From Streptomyces sp. NBC_01244 (GTDB lineage Bacteria; Actinomycetota; Actinomycetes; Streptomycetales; Streptomycetaceae), in the NCBI RefSeq assembly GCF_035987325.1, contig NZ_CP108488.1, positions 3,534,001 through 3,598,000 of the forward strand: a DNA stretch of 64,000 bases. Direction: 5' to 3'. Below are positions 33,792 through 42,672 of this stretch, in pieces (positions within the stretch are counted from its first letter, which is position 1; every line of letters starts with the position of its first letter). A program made the translations under genes and the position numbers. A model generated the notes under the pieces. That model worked only from the letters and a program-made list of their open reading frames with translations. It had not been told where the DNA came from and did no database searches.

Positions 33792-35570
33792 ATGGAAGCC
33801 CCTCCCACCCCGCCGGTCGCGCTCGGCCGGCTGCTCGCCGACCACGAGCTGGGGCTGCGCCACCTGGCCGGGCCCGCCGAGGCCGAACTGCACGGGGTGC
33901 ACGCCTCCGAGATGGCGGACCCGTCCCCCTACCTGCTGGGCGGCGAGCTCCTCCTGACGGCGGGAGCGGGCCTCGCCGGGGCGGGTGCCTGGCCGGCCGG
34001 GGGAACGGAACACGGTGCGGGCAGCCGCGCGGAGCCCCCGGGGGCGGACGTCGGTCCCGCGGGAGCCGGGCCCGCCGACGTCCGCCCCGGCCACGGGGGC
34101 GCGGGGCACGCGGACACCCGGCGCGCCCACACCCGGAGCGCCCACACCGAGCGGGCCGGGACGGTGCCGGTCGGCACCGGGCACGTGGGTGCCGGGCACG
34201 CGGCGGGCGAGCCGATCGACGCCGGACCGTACGTCGCGCGGCTGGTCCGGGCCGGTGTCGGAGCGGTCGGGTTCGGGGTGACCCCGGTGCACGAGACCGT
34301 GCCCAGGGCCCTGATCGAGGCCTGCGAGCGGTACGGGCTGCCCCTGGTCGAGGTGCCGCCCGGGACCCCGTTCACCGCGGTCGGCCGGAGCGTCTGGCGG
34401 CTGATGGCCCGGGCCCGGACGGCCGAGCTCCGCCGGGTGACCGAGGCCCAGCAATCCTTGGCCGCGGCCGCCGCCCGCCCGGACCCGGTCCCGGCGGTCC
34501 TGCGCCGGCTGGCGGCGACCCTGGGCGGCTGGGCCGGCCTCCTCCCCGCCCCCCGGCCGGATTCCCCGGCGGCGGCCACCGGGCCGGCGACCGCCGCCGG
34601 GGCGGAGCCCGGGCCGACCCCCGTAGAGGCGGCCGGGGCTCAGCCCGCCGCTCCCGGCGCCTCCGCCGGAACGACGCCCGTCCCCGAGATCCTCGATGTG
34701 CTCGGCGGCCTCGCCCGACGGGTCGCACCCGGCTCCGCGGTCACCGCCACGGCCACGCACGGTGGGCTCCACCTCGGCGTCCACGCCCTGGGCGACGGGT
34801 GGGTCCTCGCCCTCGCGACCCCGACGCGGGCCCCCGGGGACCACACCGTCGCCTCGGTGGCGGCCGTACTGCTGACCCTGCTCACCGCGCACCGCCCGGC
34901 CGGGGCGGAGGCCGCCCTGACCCGGCTGCTCCTCGGCGGGGACCCGGCCGGGGCACTGGGCCCCGGGCCCTGGTACGCCGTCCACGCCCGCGGCACCGGC
35001 ACCGGGGACCCGCGCGCCCTGGCGGCCGCGCTGGGCACCGTACTGCTGGACCCGCGCGGTGACTCCGTACCCGGGGACCCCGTGCGCGAGGACTCCGCAC
35101 ACGCGGGCCCCGCGCACGCAGGCCCCGCGCACCCAGGCCCCGTACGCCTGCTCACCGACCGCGAGCCCACCCCGCAGCCCGGATGGCGGCTCGGGGTGAG
35201 CGCCGCGGCCGAGCCCGGCGGGCTGCCCGGCGCCGACGCGCAGGCCGGGCGGGCCCTGGAGCGCGCCGAGGCGGCCCGTACCCCGCTGGTCCGGCACCGG
35301 GACCCCGGCTTCGCGGGCCTGGTCGGCGCGGCCGAGGCCCGGGCCCACGCCGAGGCCCTGCTCGGCCCCCTCTCCCCCGCGCTCCGGGACACCCTGCGCG
35401 GCTGGCTGGCCCATCACGGGAGCTGGGACCGCAGCGCGGCCGCCCTCGGGATCCACCGCAACACCGTCCGCCAGCGGATCGCCCGCGCCGCCGACCTGCT
35501 GGGCGGAGCCGACCTGGACGATCCGGACACCCGGATGGAGCTGTGGTTCGCGCTGCGCCTGCTGCCCTGA
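33792..35570 (+). CDS. PucR-family transcriptional regulator with a low-complexity insert
   Basis: The 592-aa protein has an N-terminal PucR domain ([20 protein letters not shown] to about 230) and a C-terminal PucR helix-turn-helix ([20 protein letters not shown], then [18 protein letters not shown]). A stretch of about 70 residues rich in Gly, Ala, His and Thr (around residues 65-140, with [12 protein letters not shown]) interrupts the PucR domain. Another repeat, [15 protein letters not shown], lies near 35090-35140. The ATG at 33792 has GGAG 9 bases upstream; an ATG at 33771 is less likely. It is divergent from agmatinase, its probable target. Confidence 0.85.
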   Translation: MEAPPTPPVALGRLLADHELGLRHLAGPAEAELHGVHASEMADPSPYLLGGELLLTAGAGLAGAGAWPAGGTEHGAGSRAEPPGADVGPAGAGPADVRPGHGGAGHADTRRAHTRSAHTERAGTVPVGTGHVGAGHAAGEPIDAGPYVARLVRAGVGAVGFGVTPVHETVPRALIEACERYGLPLVEVPPGTPFTAVGRSVWRLMARARTAELRRVTEAQQSLAAAAARPDPVPAVLRRLAATLGGWAGLLPAPRPDSPAAATGPATAAGAEPGPTPVEAAGAQPAAPGASAGTTPVPEILDVLGGLARRVAPGSAVTATATHGGLHLGVHALGDGWVLALATPTRAPGDHTVASVAAVLLTLLTAHRPAGAEAALTRLLLGGDPAGALGPGPWYAVHARGTGTGDPRALAAALGTVLLDPRGDSVPGDPVREDSAHAGPAHAGPAHPGPVRLLTDREPTPQPGWRLGVSAAAEPGGLPGADAQAGRALERAEAARTPLVRHRDPGFAGLVGAAEARAHAEALLGPLSPALRDTLRGWLAHHGSWDRSAAALGIHRNTVRQRIARAADLLGGADLDDPDTRMELWFALRLLP

Positions 35571-35685
35571 GGGGCGTCAGGCGGGACCCGTCTCGGGTTG
35601 GTGGCACGTCTCCCGGGGCCCGGCCCGCGGAATGGTTCCGGGTCACACCGCCCCGCCCTGGACAGTCGGAGTGACCGCCGGGTAA

Positions 35686-35714
35686 CTTAGCTATGAGCAA
35701 GCGCTTAGCTATGA
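35686..35714 (+). promoter_or_regulatory. Direct repeat and palindrome upstream of the acyl-CoA dehydrogenase
   Basis: The 11-mer cttagctatga occurs at 35686-35696 and again at 35704-35714, with the palindrome AAGCGCTT (35699-35706) between and overlapping. It looks like a regulator site. It could also encode a longer N-terminus, but that would bring a TTA codon and no good ribosome-binding site. Confidence 0.4.
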
Positions 35715-35749
35715 AAGCGGCGGACCGCCGCGACCGAAGGGAGCCGGCC

Positions 35750-36907
35750 GTGCGCCGTACCGTTTTCAACGAGGACCACGAGGCGTTCCGCGAGACCATC
35801 CGCGCCTTCATCGAGGCCGAGGTCGTCCCGGTCTACGACGAGTGGTTCGCGGCCGGCCAGGCACCGCGCGAGTTCTACTACAAGCTCGGCGAGCTGGGCA
35901 TCTTCGGGATCAACGTCCCCGAGGAGTTCGGCGGCGCCGGCCTGGACACCCACAAGTTCGAGGCCGTCCTCTACGAAGAGACCTCCCGCGCGGGCGTCAA
36001 CTTCGGCGGTTCCGGCGTGCACGTGCTGCTCGCCCTCCCCTACATCAAGATGCTGGCGGGCGACGAGCAGAAGAAGCGCTTCCTGCCGAAGTTCGTCTCC
36101 GGCGAGGAGATGTGGGCCCTGGCGATGACCGAGCCGGGCACCGGCTCCGACGTCGCGGGCATGAAGACCACCGCCAAGCTCTCCGAGGACGGCACGCACT
36201 ACGTCCTCAACGGCTCCAAGACCTTCATCACGGGCGGCGTGCACGCCGACCGCGTGATCGTCTGCGCCCGCACCTCCGCCCCCCGCGAGGACGACCGCCG
36301 CTTCGGCATCTCCCTCTTCGCCGTGGACACCAAGTCCGAGGGCTACTCCATCGGCCGCAAGCTCGACAAGCTCGGCCTGCGCACCTCCGACACCGCCGAG
36401 CTGGCGTTCGTCGACGTGAAGGTCCCGGTCGAGGACCTGCTCGGCGAGGAGAACAAGGGCTTCTACTACCTCGGCGCCAACCTGCCGTCCGAGCGCTGGG
36501 GCATCGCCTTCGGCGCGTACGCGCAGTCCAAGGCCGCCGTCCGGTTCGCCCAGCAGTACGTGACCGACCGCACCGTCTTCGGCAAGCCGGTCGCGCACTT
36601 CCAGAACACCAAGTTCGAACTGGCCGCCTGCCAGGCCGAGGTGGACGCCGCCGAGGCCGTCGCCGACCGCGCCCTGGAGGCCCTGGACGCCGGTGAGCTC
36701 ACCGCCGCCGAGGCCGCTTCCGCGAAGCTGTTCTGCACCGAGGTCGCGCACCGCGTCATCGACAAGTGCCTCCAGCTGCACGGCGGCTACGGCTACATGA
36801 ACGAGTACCCGATCGCCCGCCTGTACGCCGACAACCGCGTGAACCGCATCTACGGCGGCACCAGCGAGGTCATGAAGTCCATCATCGCCAAGTCGATGGG
36901 CCTGTAG
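35750..36907 (+). CDS. Acyl-CoA dehydrogenase
   Basis: The 385-aa flavoprotein has the family motifs MTEPGTGSDVAGMKTTAK, the LNGSKTFITGG loop, DKLGLRTSDTAELAF, and the C-terminal LHGGYGYMNEYPIARLY followed by YGGTSEVM. Chain length of the acyl-CoA cannot be told. I chose the GTG at 35750 because AAGGGAG precedes it and the usual length results. The TesB gene follows 17 bases downstream, so both probably form a small fatty-acid operon. Confidence 0.9.
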   Translation: MRRTVFNEDHEAFRETIRAFIEAEVVPVYDEWFAAGQAPREFYYKLGELGIFGINVPEEFGGAGLDTHKFEAVLYEETSRAGVNFGGSGVHVLLALPYIKMLAGDEQKKRFLPKFVSGEEMWALAMTEPGTGSDVAGMKTTAKLSEDGTHYVLNGSKTFITGGVHADRVIVCARTSAPREDDRRFGISLFAVDTKSEGYSIGRKLDKLGLRTSDTAELAFVDVKVPVEDLLGEENKGFYYLGANLPSERWGIAFGAYAQSKAAVRFAQQYVTDRTVFGKPVAHFQNTKFELAACQAEVDAAEAVADRALEALDAGELTAAEAASAKLFCTEVAHRVIDKCLQLHGGYGYMNEYPIARLYADNRVNRIYGGTSEVMKSIIAKSMGL

Positions 36908-36924
36908 GCATCTAGCCTTCCCCC

Positions 36925-37803
36925 ATGAACGAGGCCCTCACGACTCTCCTCGACCTGCTCGACCTCGAGCAGATCGAGGAGAACATCTTCCGCGGTACCA
37001 GCCGTTCCGCGCTGGTACCGCGGGTCTTCGGCGGCCAGGTCGCGGCCCAGGCCCTGGTGGCGGCGGGCCGGACCGTCCCCGCGAACCGCACCGCGCACTC
37101 GCTGCACTCGTACTTCCTGCGCGCGGGTGACCCCGGCGCGCCCATCGTGTACTCGGTCGACCGGATCCGCGACGGACGCTCCTTCACCACCCGCCGCGTC
37201 GTCGCCGTCCAGCACGGCCAGCCGATCTTCCACCTCTCCGCGTCCTTCCAGACGTACGAGGAGGGCCTCGACCACCAAACCGCGATGCCGGAGGCCCCCG
37301 ATCCGGAGACCCTCCCGACGGCCGCCGAGTCCCTCCCGCACTACCGGGAGGTCTTCCGCGACCCGGGCACGGTGGAACGGCTCATCGAGGCGCGCGGAGC
37401 GGTCGACCTGCGCTACGCGACGGTCCCGCCCTGGGGCAGCGTCGGCGAACCGGTCGAACCGCGCTCGCAGGTGTGGTTCCGTACCGCCGACAAGCTGGAG
37501 AGCGACGACGCGCTCCTGCACACCTGCCTGGCCACCTACGTCTCCGACATGACCCTGCTCGACTCCGTGCTGCTCGCGCACGGGAAGGGCGGATGGGCGG
37601 TCGGCGACGTGGTCGGCGCCTCGCTGGACCACGCGATGTGGTTCCACCGGCCGTTCCGCGCCGACGAATGGCTGCTGTACGACCAGGAGTCGCCCTCGGC
37701 TGCCGCCGGCCGGGGCCTGGGCCAGGCCCGGATCTGGACCCAGGACGGCAGGCTCGCCGTGACGGTCATCCAGGAGGGCGTGGTGCGCGTCCCGCGCGCG
37801 TAG
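36925..37803 (+). CDS. tesB: Acyl-CoA thioesterase II
   Basis: The 292-aa double-hotdog protein shows FRGTSRSALVPRVFGGQVAA, the first-hotdog helix AHSLHSYFLRAGDP, RIRDGRSFTTRRV and the second-hotdog SLDHAMWFHRPFRADEWLLY. It hydrolyses medium- and long-chain acyl-CoA. The ATG is 17 bases after the acyl-CoA dehydrogenase. Confidence 0.92.
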   Translation: MNEALTTLLDLLDLEQIEENIFRGTSRSALVPRVFGGQVAAQALVAAGRTVPANRTAHSLHSYFLRAGDPGAPIVYSVDRIRDGRSFTTRRVVAVQHGQPIFHLSASFQTYEEGLDHQTAMPEAPDPETLPTAAESLPHYREVFRDPGTVERLIEARGAVDLRYATVPPWGSVGEPVEPRSQVWFRTADKLESDDALLHTCLATYVSDMTLLDSVLLAHGKGGWAVGDVVGASLDHAMWFHRPFRADEWLLYDQESPSAAAGRGLGQARIWTQDGRLAVTVIQEGVVRVPRA

Positions 37804-37830
37804 TACGACCGTCCGACGTAACGTCACACC

Positions 37831-38796
37831 ATGTCCAGCAGCGATGCGATGGTGAACGGAAACGGAAGCGACGACCAGGGCGAGAGCGTCGGCACGGTCA
37901 TCGTCGCCGTCGTGACGAACCTCGGCATCGCCGCGGCCAAGGCCGTGGGCGGAATCGTCAGCGGATCGAGCGCGATGCTCTCCGAGGCGGCGCACTCGGT
38001 GGCCGACACGGTGACCGAGGTGATGCTCCTGGCCTCGCTGAAGCGGAGCGCGAAGCCGGCGGACGAGGCGCATCCGCTGGGCTACGGGCCCGAGCGGTAC
38101 ATCTGGGCACTCCTCGCATCGATCGCCACCTTCGTCGGCGGCGCGGTGTTCGCCATCTACGACGGCATCCACACACTGGTCCACGGGGAGGACCCCGGCA
38201 ATCCGACCCTCTCCTACATCATCCTGGCCGTGGCCGCCCTCCTGGAGGGCTACTCCCTCCTGGTCGCCTGGCGGCAGGTCAAGGGCGAGGCGGCGCGGAT
38301 GCGGGCGCCGCTGGGCCTGTACGTGAAACACACCCCGGACACGGCCGTGAAGGCCGTCCTCCTGGAGAACGTGGCCGCGCTGATCGGCCTGGCCCTGGCG
38401 GCCGGCGGCCTGCTCGGCGCACAGCTCACGGGCTCGGGCGCCTACGACGGGGTGGCCTCCCTCCTCATCGGGCTGCTGCTGGTGTGGGTGGCGTGGGAGC
38501 TGGGGCGCTCGAACGCGCAGTACCTGATCGGGCGGCCGCTGCCGGAAGCGATGCGGGCGCAGGTACGGGAGGAACTGCTGTCGGTGCTGCACATCGAGGG
38601 CGTGCTCGAGCTGACCACGATCGTGCAGGGGCCGTCGGAGGTGCTGATCGCCGCGAAGGTCGACTTCCACGATCTGGCGTCCGCTGCGCAGGTGGAGGCG
38701 GCGTGCGAGGTCGCCGAGGCGCAGCTCCGGGACCGCTTCCCGGCGATCCGCCGGGTCTACCTGGACCCGACGCCCACTCCTCCTTTTCCTTCTTAA
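37831..38796 (+). CDS. Cation diffusion facilitator (CDF) transporter
   Basis: The 321-aa protein has about six transmembrane helices. The metal-site helices include SEAAHSVADTVTEVML and VLLENVAALIGLAL, and the conserved DEAHPLGYGPERYIW follows helix 2. The C-terminal domain is the usual ferredoxin-like regulatory fold (LTTIVQGPSEVLIAAKVDF). Likely exports Zn2+, Fe2+ or Mn2+. It starts 27 bases after tesB. Confidence 0.88.
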   Translation: MSSSDAMVNGNGSDDQGESVGTVIVAVVTNLGIAAAKAVGGIVSGSSAMLSEAAHSVADTVTEVMLLASLKRSAKPADEAHPLGYGPERYIWALLASIATFVGGAVFAIYDGIHTLVHGEDPGNPTLSYIILAVAALLEGYSLLVAWRQVKGEAARMRAPLGLYVKHTPDTAVKAVLLENVAALIGLALAAGGLLGAQLTGSGAYDGVASLLIGLLLVWVAWELGRSNAQYLIGRPLPEAMRAQVREELLSVLHIEGVLELTTIVQGPSEVLIAAKVDFHDLASAAQVEAACEVAEAQLRDRFPAIRRVYLDPTPTPPFPS

Positions 38797-39054
38797 CGCG
38801 CCGCTCGCGCGGTGCGGCCCCTTGGGGGCCTTACCGGCTTCGCGCCGCTGCGCCGGGCACCTTTTCGACGCGGAGCTCGCACCGCTGCGCGGGCTTCGCG
38901 CCGCTGCGCCGGACTCCGTCCGGCGGTGGCGCCGGTCAGGGCTGCCGCCCCCGCCGTCCCGGCACGGGGTCCGGTGGGCGGGTGCGGGTGGTCCGGCCCT
39001 GCGGGGCGGAGTCCCCTACCCGCCCTTCGCCCGTTCCCCGGGCGCTGCCCGGAG

Positions 39055-39160
39055 CCCGGTCCTCAAACGCCGGACGGGCTGAAGGCGGGGTCCCGGGCTG
39101 CGCCCGGACCCCCTGGGGCTCCGCCCCAGACCCCGGTCCTCAAACGCCGGACGGCTGAAA
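39055..39160 (+). repeat. Two direct copies of a Streptomyces REP-like element
   Basis: Core cccggtcctcaaacgccg followed by gacgggctgaa at 39055-39083, and nearly the same core at 39131-39160. The same element occurs inverted at 39401 and within the carboxylase gene at 44111 and 44431. Confidence 0.85.
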
Positions 39161-39400
39161 AGACCAACCGCCGGCGGGACCGGACTATCACCCGGCCGGG
39201 GTCGCAGGCTCGCGGCCCGGGGCGGGGACGGGGGCGGGGTGGGGTGTTGGCCGGGACGTAAAGCGTGATGTGTGGCGCAGACACACCCCACAACTGTCGA
39301 AGTAGAGCCGAGGGCGCCTAAATCATGCAGTCCAGGCCGACACCCCACCCCGCCCCCGGCACCGACCCCCACCCGCAGCCCCCGAGCCCCGACCACACCC

Positions 39401-39436
39401 CAGCCCCGCCGGCGTTTGAGGCGCAGGGGCCCGGGG
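39401..39436 (-). repeat. REP-like element, inverted copy
   Basis: cagccccgccggcgtttgag then gcgcaggggcccgggg: the reverse orientation of the 39055 element. It lies just before the phosphatase-like gene's stop. Confidence 0.8.
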
Positions 39437-39476
39437 ACCGGTCCCCGGCAACGGCGCCGCACCGGAGCCGAGAGGG

Positions 39477-40274
39477 TTACAGCAGGCCCGCCGCCGCGAG
39501 GAGATACGCGACCATCGGGTCGTAGAAGCGCGGGTCGCGGACGTGGTCGTCCAGGGGTACCGCCACCTGGAGGGTGCCTTCGGCCTCGGCCAGGAAGAGC
39601 GCGGGGTCGTTGCAGTCGGCGTAGCCCACCGCGTCCAGCCCTCGCTGCGCCGCGCAGCCCGCCCAGCCGTGGTCGGCGACGACCAGGTCGGGCTGGGGGC
39701 GGCCCAGCGCCGCCAGCGCGTCCAGGATCGCCGCCATCGGCTCCGGGGAGTGGGTGTGCCAGAGCGTCGCACCCCGCTCCAGGACGGCGACGTCCGCGAA
39801 CTGCCACACCGAGCCCTCGTCGGCGACCAGCCCCGGCGGGATCACCACGATCTCGCAGCCGGCCGCGCGCAGCGCGTCGGCGGTGGCGCGGTGGACGTCC
39901 AGCAGGCCGCCCGGGTGCCCGGTGGCGAGCAGCACGCTCTGCCGGTCCAGCGCGGCCTTGCGCAGTCGCGCGGCCATCCGGTCCAGGGCGGACACGGTCA
40001 GTTCGGGGTCGATGGTGTCCTGGCCGACGCGGTGCGCGGGGTCGTCCACCACACCGCAGCGCTCCGCCATCACCGCGAGCACGTCCTGCTCGTCCGTCCA
40101 GCGGTCGCCCAGCTCCAGGCCCAGCCAGTAGTGCCGGTCGCCGTTGGCGAGCTTGCGGTAGTGGGAGAGGTTGTTGTCGCGCGGGGTGGCCACCTCCCCC
40201 GCGATCCGCGTGCGGACCAGGTGGTCGATGAGTTCGGCTCGGCTGGGGACAGGCGTCTCTATCGGCTTCGGCAT
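39477..40274 (-). CDS. Conserved actinomycete phosphatase-like protein
   Basis: The 265-aa protein starts MPKPIETPVPSRAELIDHLV and includes NNLSHYRKLANGDRHYWLGL and a central ALLATGHPGG-like segment (SVLLATGHPGGLLDVHRA). Proteins like this are usually annotated only as phosphatase in Streptomyces; I see no classical phosphatase motif that proves it. A start nine bases upstream (40283) is also possible. The TetR gene precedes it by 74 bases on the same strand. Confidence 0.65.
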   Translation of the reverse strand: MPKPIETPVPSRAELIDHLVRTRIAGEVATPRDNNLSHYRKLANGDRHYWLGLELGDRWTDEQDVLAVMAERCGVVDDPAHRVGQDTIDPELTVSALDRMAARLRKAALDRQSVLLATGHPGGLLDVHRATADALRAAGCEIVVIPPGLVADEGSVWQFADVAVLERGATLWHTHSPEPMAAILDALAALGRPQPDLVVADHGWAGCAAQRGLDAVGYADCNDPALFLAEAEGTLQVAVPLDDHVRDPRFYDPMVAYLLAAAGLL

Positions 40275-40348
40275 GCGGCCCATTCTGCCGCCGCGCGCCC
40301 GGAGCCGTCCCTTCCATCCCGCCCCCCGGACACCCCGGCCGCCCCGCC

Positions 40349-40939
40349 TCACCCCGACAGCGCCCCGAAGGCCCCGTTCGCGAGCCGTCGCAGCAGCGAC
40401 TCCGTCGCGTCCCGGCCGAGCGCCGCGAGGTGCGGGGTGGAGTTCAGCAGGCCGAAGACCGCGTGCACGGAGACGCGTACCTCCGCCTCGCCCACCTCGG
40501 GGTGCAGCTCCCGTACGACGTCGACCCACAGCTCGACGTACTTGCGCTGCAGCTGCCGTACGAGCTTGCGGTCGGCCTCGCGCAGCCGGTCCAGTTCCCG
40601 GTCGTGGAGGGTGATCAGCGCCCGGTCGTCGAGCGCGAAGTCGATGTGGCCGTCGATGAGGGAGGCCAGTACGGCTGCCTGATCCCCGTGCGGGGCAGCA
40701 GCGGCTTCCTCCACCCGGCGGCGGCCGCCCGTGAGCAGCCGTTCGCTGATGCCGACGAGCAGCTCGGCGAGCATCGCGTCCTTGCCCGCGAAATGCCGGT
40801 ACAGGCCGGGGCCGCTGATGCCGACGGCGGCCCCTATCTCGTCCACGCCCACGCCGTGGAAACCGCGCTCGGCGAAGAGGCGCGCAGCCTCGCCGAGGAT
40901 CTGCTCGCGCCGGGTCGGGGCGGCCGCTCTGGTGCTCAT
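40349..40939 (-). CDS. TetR-family repressor of the leucine/isovalerate degradation operon
   Basis: The 196-aa protein has a TetR DNA-binding domain: REQILGEAARLFAERGFHGV, then IGAAVGISGPGLYRHFAGKD. The ligand domain is helical. It is divergent from the acyl-CoA carboxylase operon, and two copies of a GTTA...TTAAC element lie between them, so it very likely controls that operon and itself. The inducer would be an acyl-CoA of the pathway (inference from family). Confidence 0.88.
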   Translation of the reverse strand: MSTRAAAPTRREQILGEAARLFAERGFHGVGVDEIGAAVGISGPGLYRHFAGKDAMLAELLVGISERLLTGGRRRVEEAAAAPHGDQAAVLASLIDGHIDFALDDRALITLHDRELDRLREADRKLVRQLQRKYVELWVDVVRELHPEVGEAEVRVSVHAVFGLLNSTPHLAALGRDATESLLRRLANGAFGALSG

Positions 40940-40962
40940 GGGAATCCATTCTAGACAGGGCC

Positions 40963-41009
40963 GTTAGCGGTCGTTAACCTAAGTCCCACATGCGTTAACG
41001 CTCATTAAC
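40963..41009. promoter_or_regulatory. Pair of TetR operator-like 16-mers
   Basis: GTTAGCGGTCGTTAAC (40963-40978) and GTTAACGCTCATTAAC (40994-41009) match at 13 of 16 positions. Each is close to palindromic (GTTAAYG-NN-CRTTAAC). They sit between the TetR start and the carboxylase ribosome-binding site. Confidence 0.75.
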
Positions 41010-41039
41010 AAGAGCGCACCGAGCAAGGGAGCTCGACCG

Positions 41040-42656
41040 ATGCAGCAGGCACCAGTGCTGACGAGCGCCGCCGACCCGGCGTCCGATGCCTGGCGGGCCA
41101 ACGAGGCCGCCCACCGTGAGCTCTCCGAGGGCCTGCGGGCCCGGCTGGAGGCGGCCCGGCTCGGCGGCGGCGAGAAGGCCCGCGCCCGCCACACCGCCCG
41201 CGGGAAGCTGCTGCCGCGCGACCGTGTGGACGCCCTCCTCGACCCCGGGTCCCCCTTCCTGGAGCTGGCCCCGCTGGCCGCCGAGGGGATGTACGGGGGC
41301 GCGGCGCCGGCCGCCGGGGTGATCGCCGGCATCGGCCGGGTCAGCGGCCGCGAGTGCGTGATCGTCGCGAACGACGCCACCGTCAAGGGCGGCACGTACT
41401 ACCCGATGACCGTGAAGAAGCACCTGCGCGCCCAGGAGGTGGCCCTGGAGAATCGTCTCCCCTGCCTCTACCTGGTCGACTCGGGCGGCGCCTTCCTCCC
41501 CATGCAGGACGAGGTCTTCCCCGACCGGGACCACTTCGGCCGCATCTTCTACAACCAGGCCCGCATGTCGGGGGCCGGCATCCCGCAGATCGCCGCCGTC
41601 CTCGGCTCCTGCACGGCGGGCGGCGCGTACGTACCGGCCATGAGCGACGAGGCCGTCATCGTCCGCGGACAGGGCACGATCTTCCTCGGCGGCCCGCCGC
41701 TGGTGAAGGCCGCCACCGGTGAGGTGGTCACGGCCGAGGAGCTGGGAGGCGGCGAGGTCCACTCCCGGATCTCCGGGGTCACCGACCACCTCGCGGAGGA
41801 CGACGCGCACGCGCTGCGGATCGTACGGAACATCGTGGCGACCCTGCCCGAGCGCCAGGCCCTGCCCTGGTCGGTCGAGGCTCCCGAGGAGCCCAAGGTG
41901 GACCCGTACGGGCTGTACGGCGCGGTCCCCGTCGACTCCCGCACCCCGTACGACGCCCGCGAGATCATCGCCCGGATCGTGGACGGCTCCCGCTTCCAGG
42001 AGTTCAAGGCGGAGTTCGGGCAGACCCTGGTCACCGGCTTCGCCCGGATCCACGGGCACCCGGTCGGGATCGTCGCCAACAACGGCATCCTGTTCTCCGA
42101 ATCCGCGCAGAAGGGCGCGCACTTCATCGAGCTGTGCGACCAGCGCGGCATCCCGCTGCTCTTCCTCCAGAACATCTCCGGCTTCATGGTCGGCCGGGAC
42201 TACGAAGCGGGCGGCATCGCCAAGCACGGCGCCAAGATGGTCACGGCCGTGGCCTGCACCCGGGTCCCGAAGCTCACGGTGGTGGTCGGCGGCTCGTACG
42301 GCGCGGGCAACTACTCGATGTGCGGGCGGGCGTACAGCCCCCGGTTCCTGTGGATGTGGCCCAACGCCAAGATCTCCGTGATGGGCGGCGAGCAGGCGGC
42401 CTCCGTCCTGGCCACGGTCAAGCGCGACCAGATCGAGGGCGCGGGGCAGGAGTGGCCGGCGGAGGACGAGGAGGCCTTCAAGGCCCCGGTCCGGGCGCAG
42501 TACGAGGAACAGGGCAACGCCTACTACGCCACGGCGCGGCTGTGGGACGACGGGGTCATCGACCCGATGGAGACCCGGCAGGTGCTGGGACTGGCCCTGA
42601 CCGCGTGCGCGAACGCTCCCCTGAGCGACTCGGGCTTCGGCATCTTCCGTATGTGA
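41040..42656 (+). CDS. mccB: Acyl-CoA carboxylase beta subunit (methylcrotonyl-CoA type)
   Basis: The 538-aa carboxyltransferase has the crotonase-fold motifs [40 protein letters not shown], and in the C-terminal half [21 protein letters not shown] and [16 protein letters not shown]. These are typical of 3-methylcrotonyl-CoA carboxylase rather than propionyl-CoA carboxylase. AAGGGAG precedes the ATG. It is first in an operon with the biotin subunit, HMG-CoA lyase and an acyl-CoA dehydrogenase, which together degrade leucine via isovaleryl-CoA. Confidence 0.92.
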   Translation: MQQAPVLTSAADPASDAWRANEAAHRELSEGLRARLEAARLGGGEKARARHTARGKLLPRDRVDALLDPGSPFLELAPLAAEGMYGGAAPAAGVIAGIGRVSGRECVIVANDATVKGGTYYPMTVKKHLRAQEVALENRLPCLYLVDSGGAFLPMQDEVFPDRDHFGRIFYNQARMSGAGIPQIAAVLGSCTAGGAYVPAMSDEAVIVRGQGTIFLGGPPLVKAATGEVVTAEELGGGEVHSRISGVTDHLAEDDAHALRIVRNIVATLPERQALPWSVEAPEEPKVDPYGLYGAVPVDSRTPYDAREIIARIVDGSRFQEFKAEFGQTLVTGFARIHGHPVGIVANNGILFSESAQKGAHFIELCDQRGIPLLFLQNISGFMVGRDYEAGGIAKHGAKMVTAVACTRVPKLTVVVGGSYGAGNYSMCGRAYSPRFLWMWPNAKISVMGGEQAASVLATVKRDQIEGAGQEWPAEDEEAFKAPVRAQYEEQGNAYYATARLWDDGVIDPMETRQVLGLALTACANAPLSDSGFGIFRM

Positions 42657-42672
42657 CGTGAGGACCTCACTG

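Larger units (their letters stand above)
38797..39476. other. 680-base gene-free stretch with REP-like repeats
   Basis: No ORF here has gene-like composition or a ribosome-binding site. The left part repeats gcttcgcgccgctgcgcc (near 38837 and 38908). The centre has two copies of a REP-like element and the right part one inverted copy. An imperfect hairpin near 39099-39133 (ggaccccctggggctccgcc...) separates the two direct copies. Confidence 0.75.

Noticed and set aside
35693..35749. Longer acyl-CoA dehydrogenase starting at 35693 with a TTA codon
   Set aside because: The GTG at 35750 has a good AAGGGAG and gives the normal family length; the upstream part is a direct repeat.
38797..39476. 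Insertion sequence in the repeat-rich gap
   Set aside because: No transposase frame, terminal inverted repeats or target duplication found; the repeats are short REP-like units.
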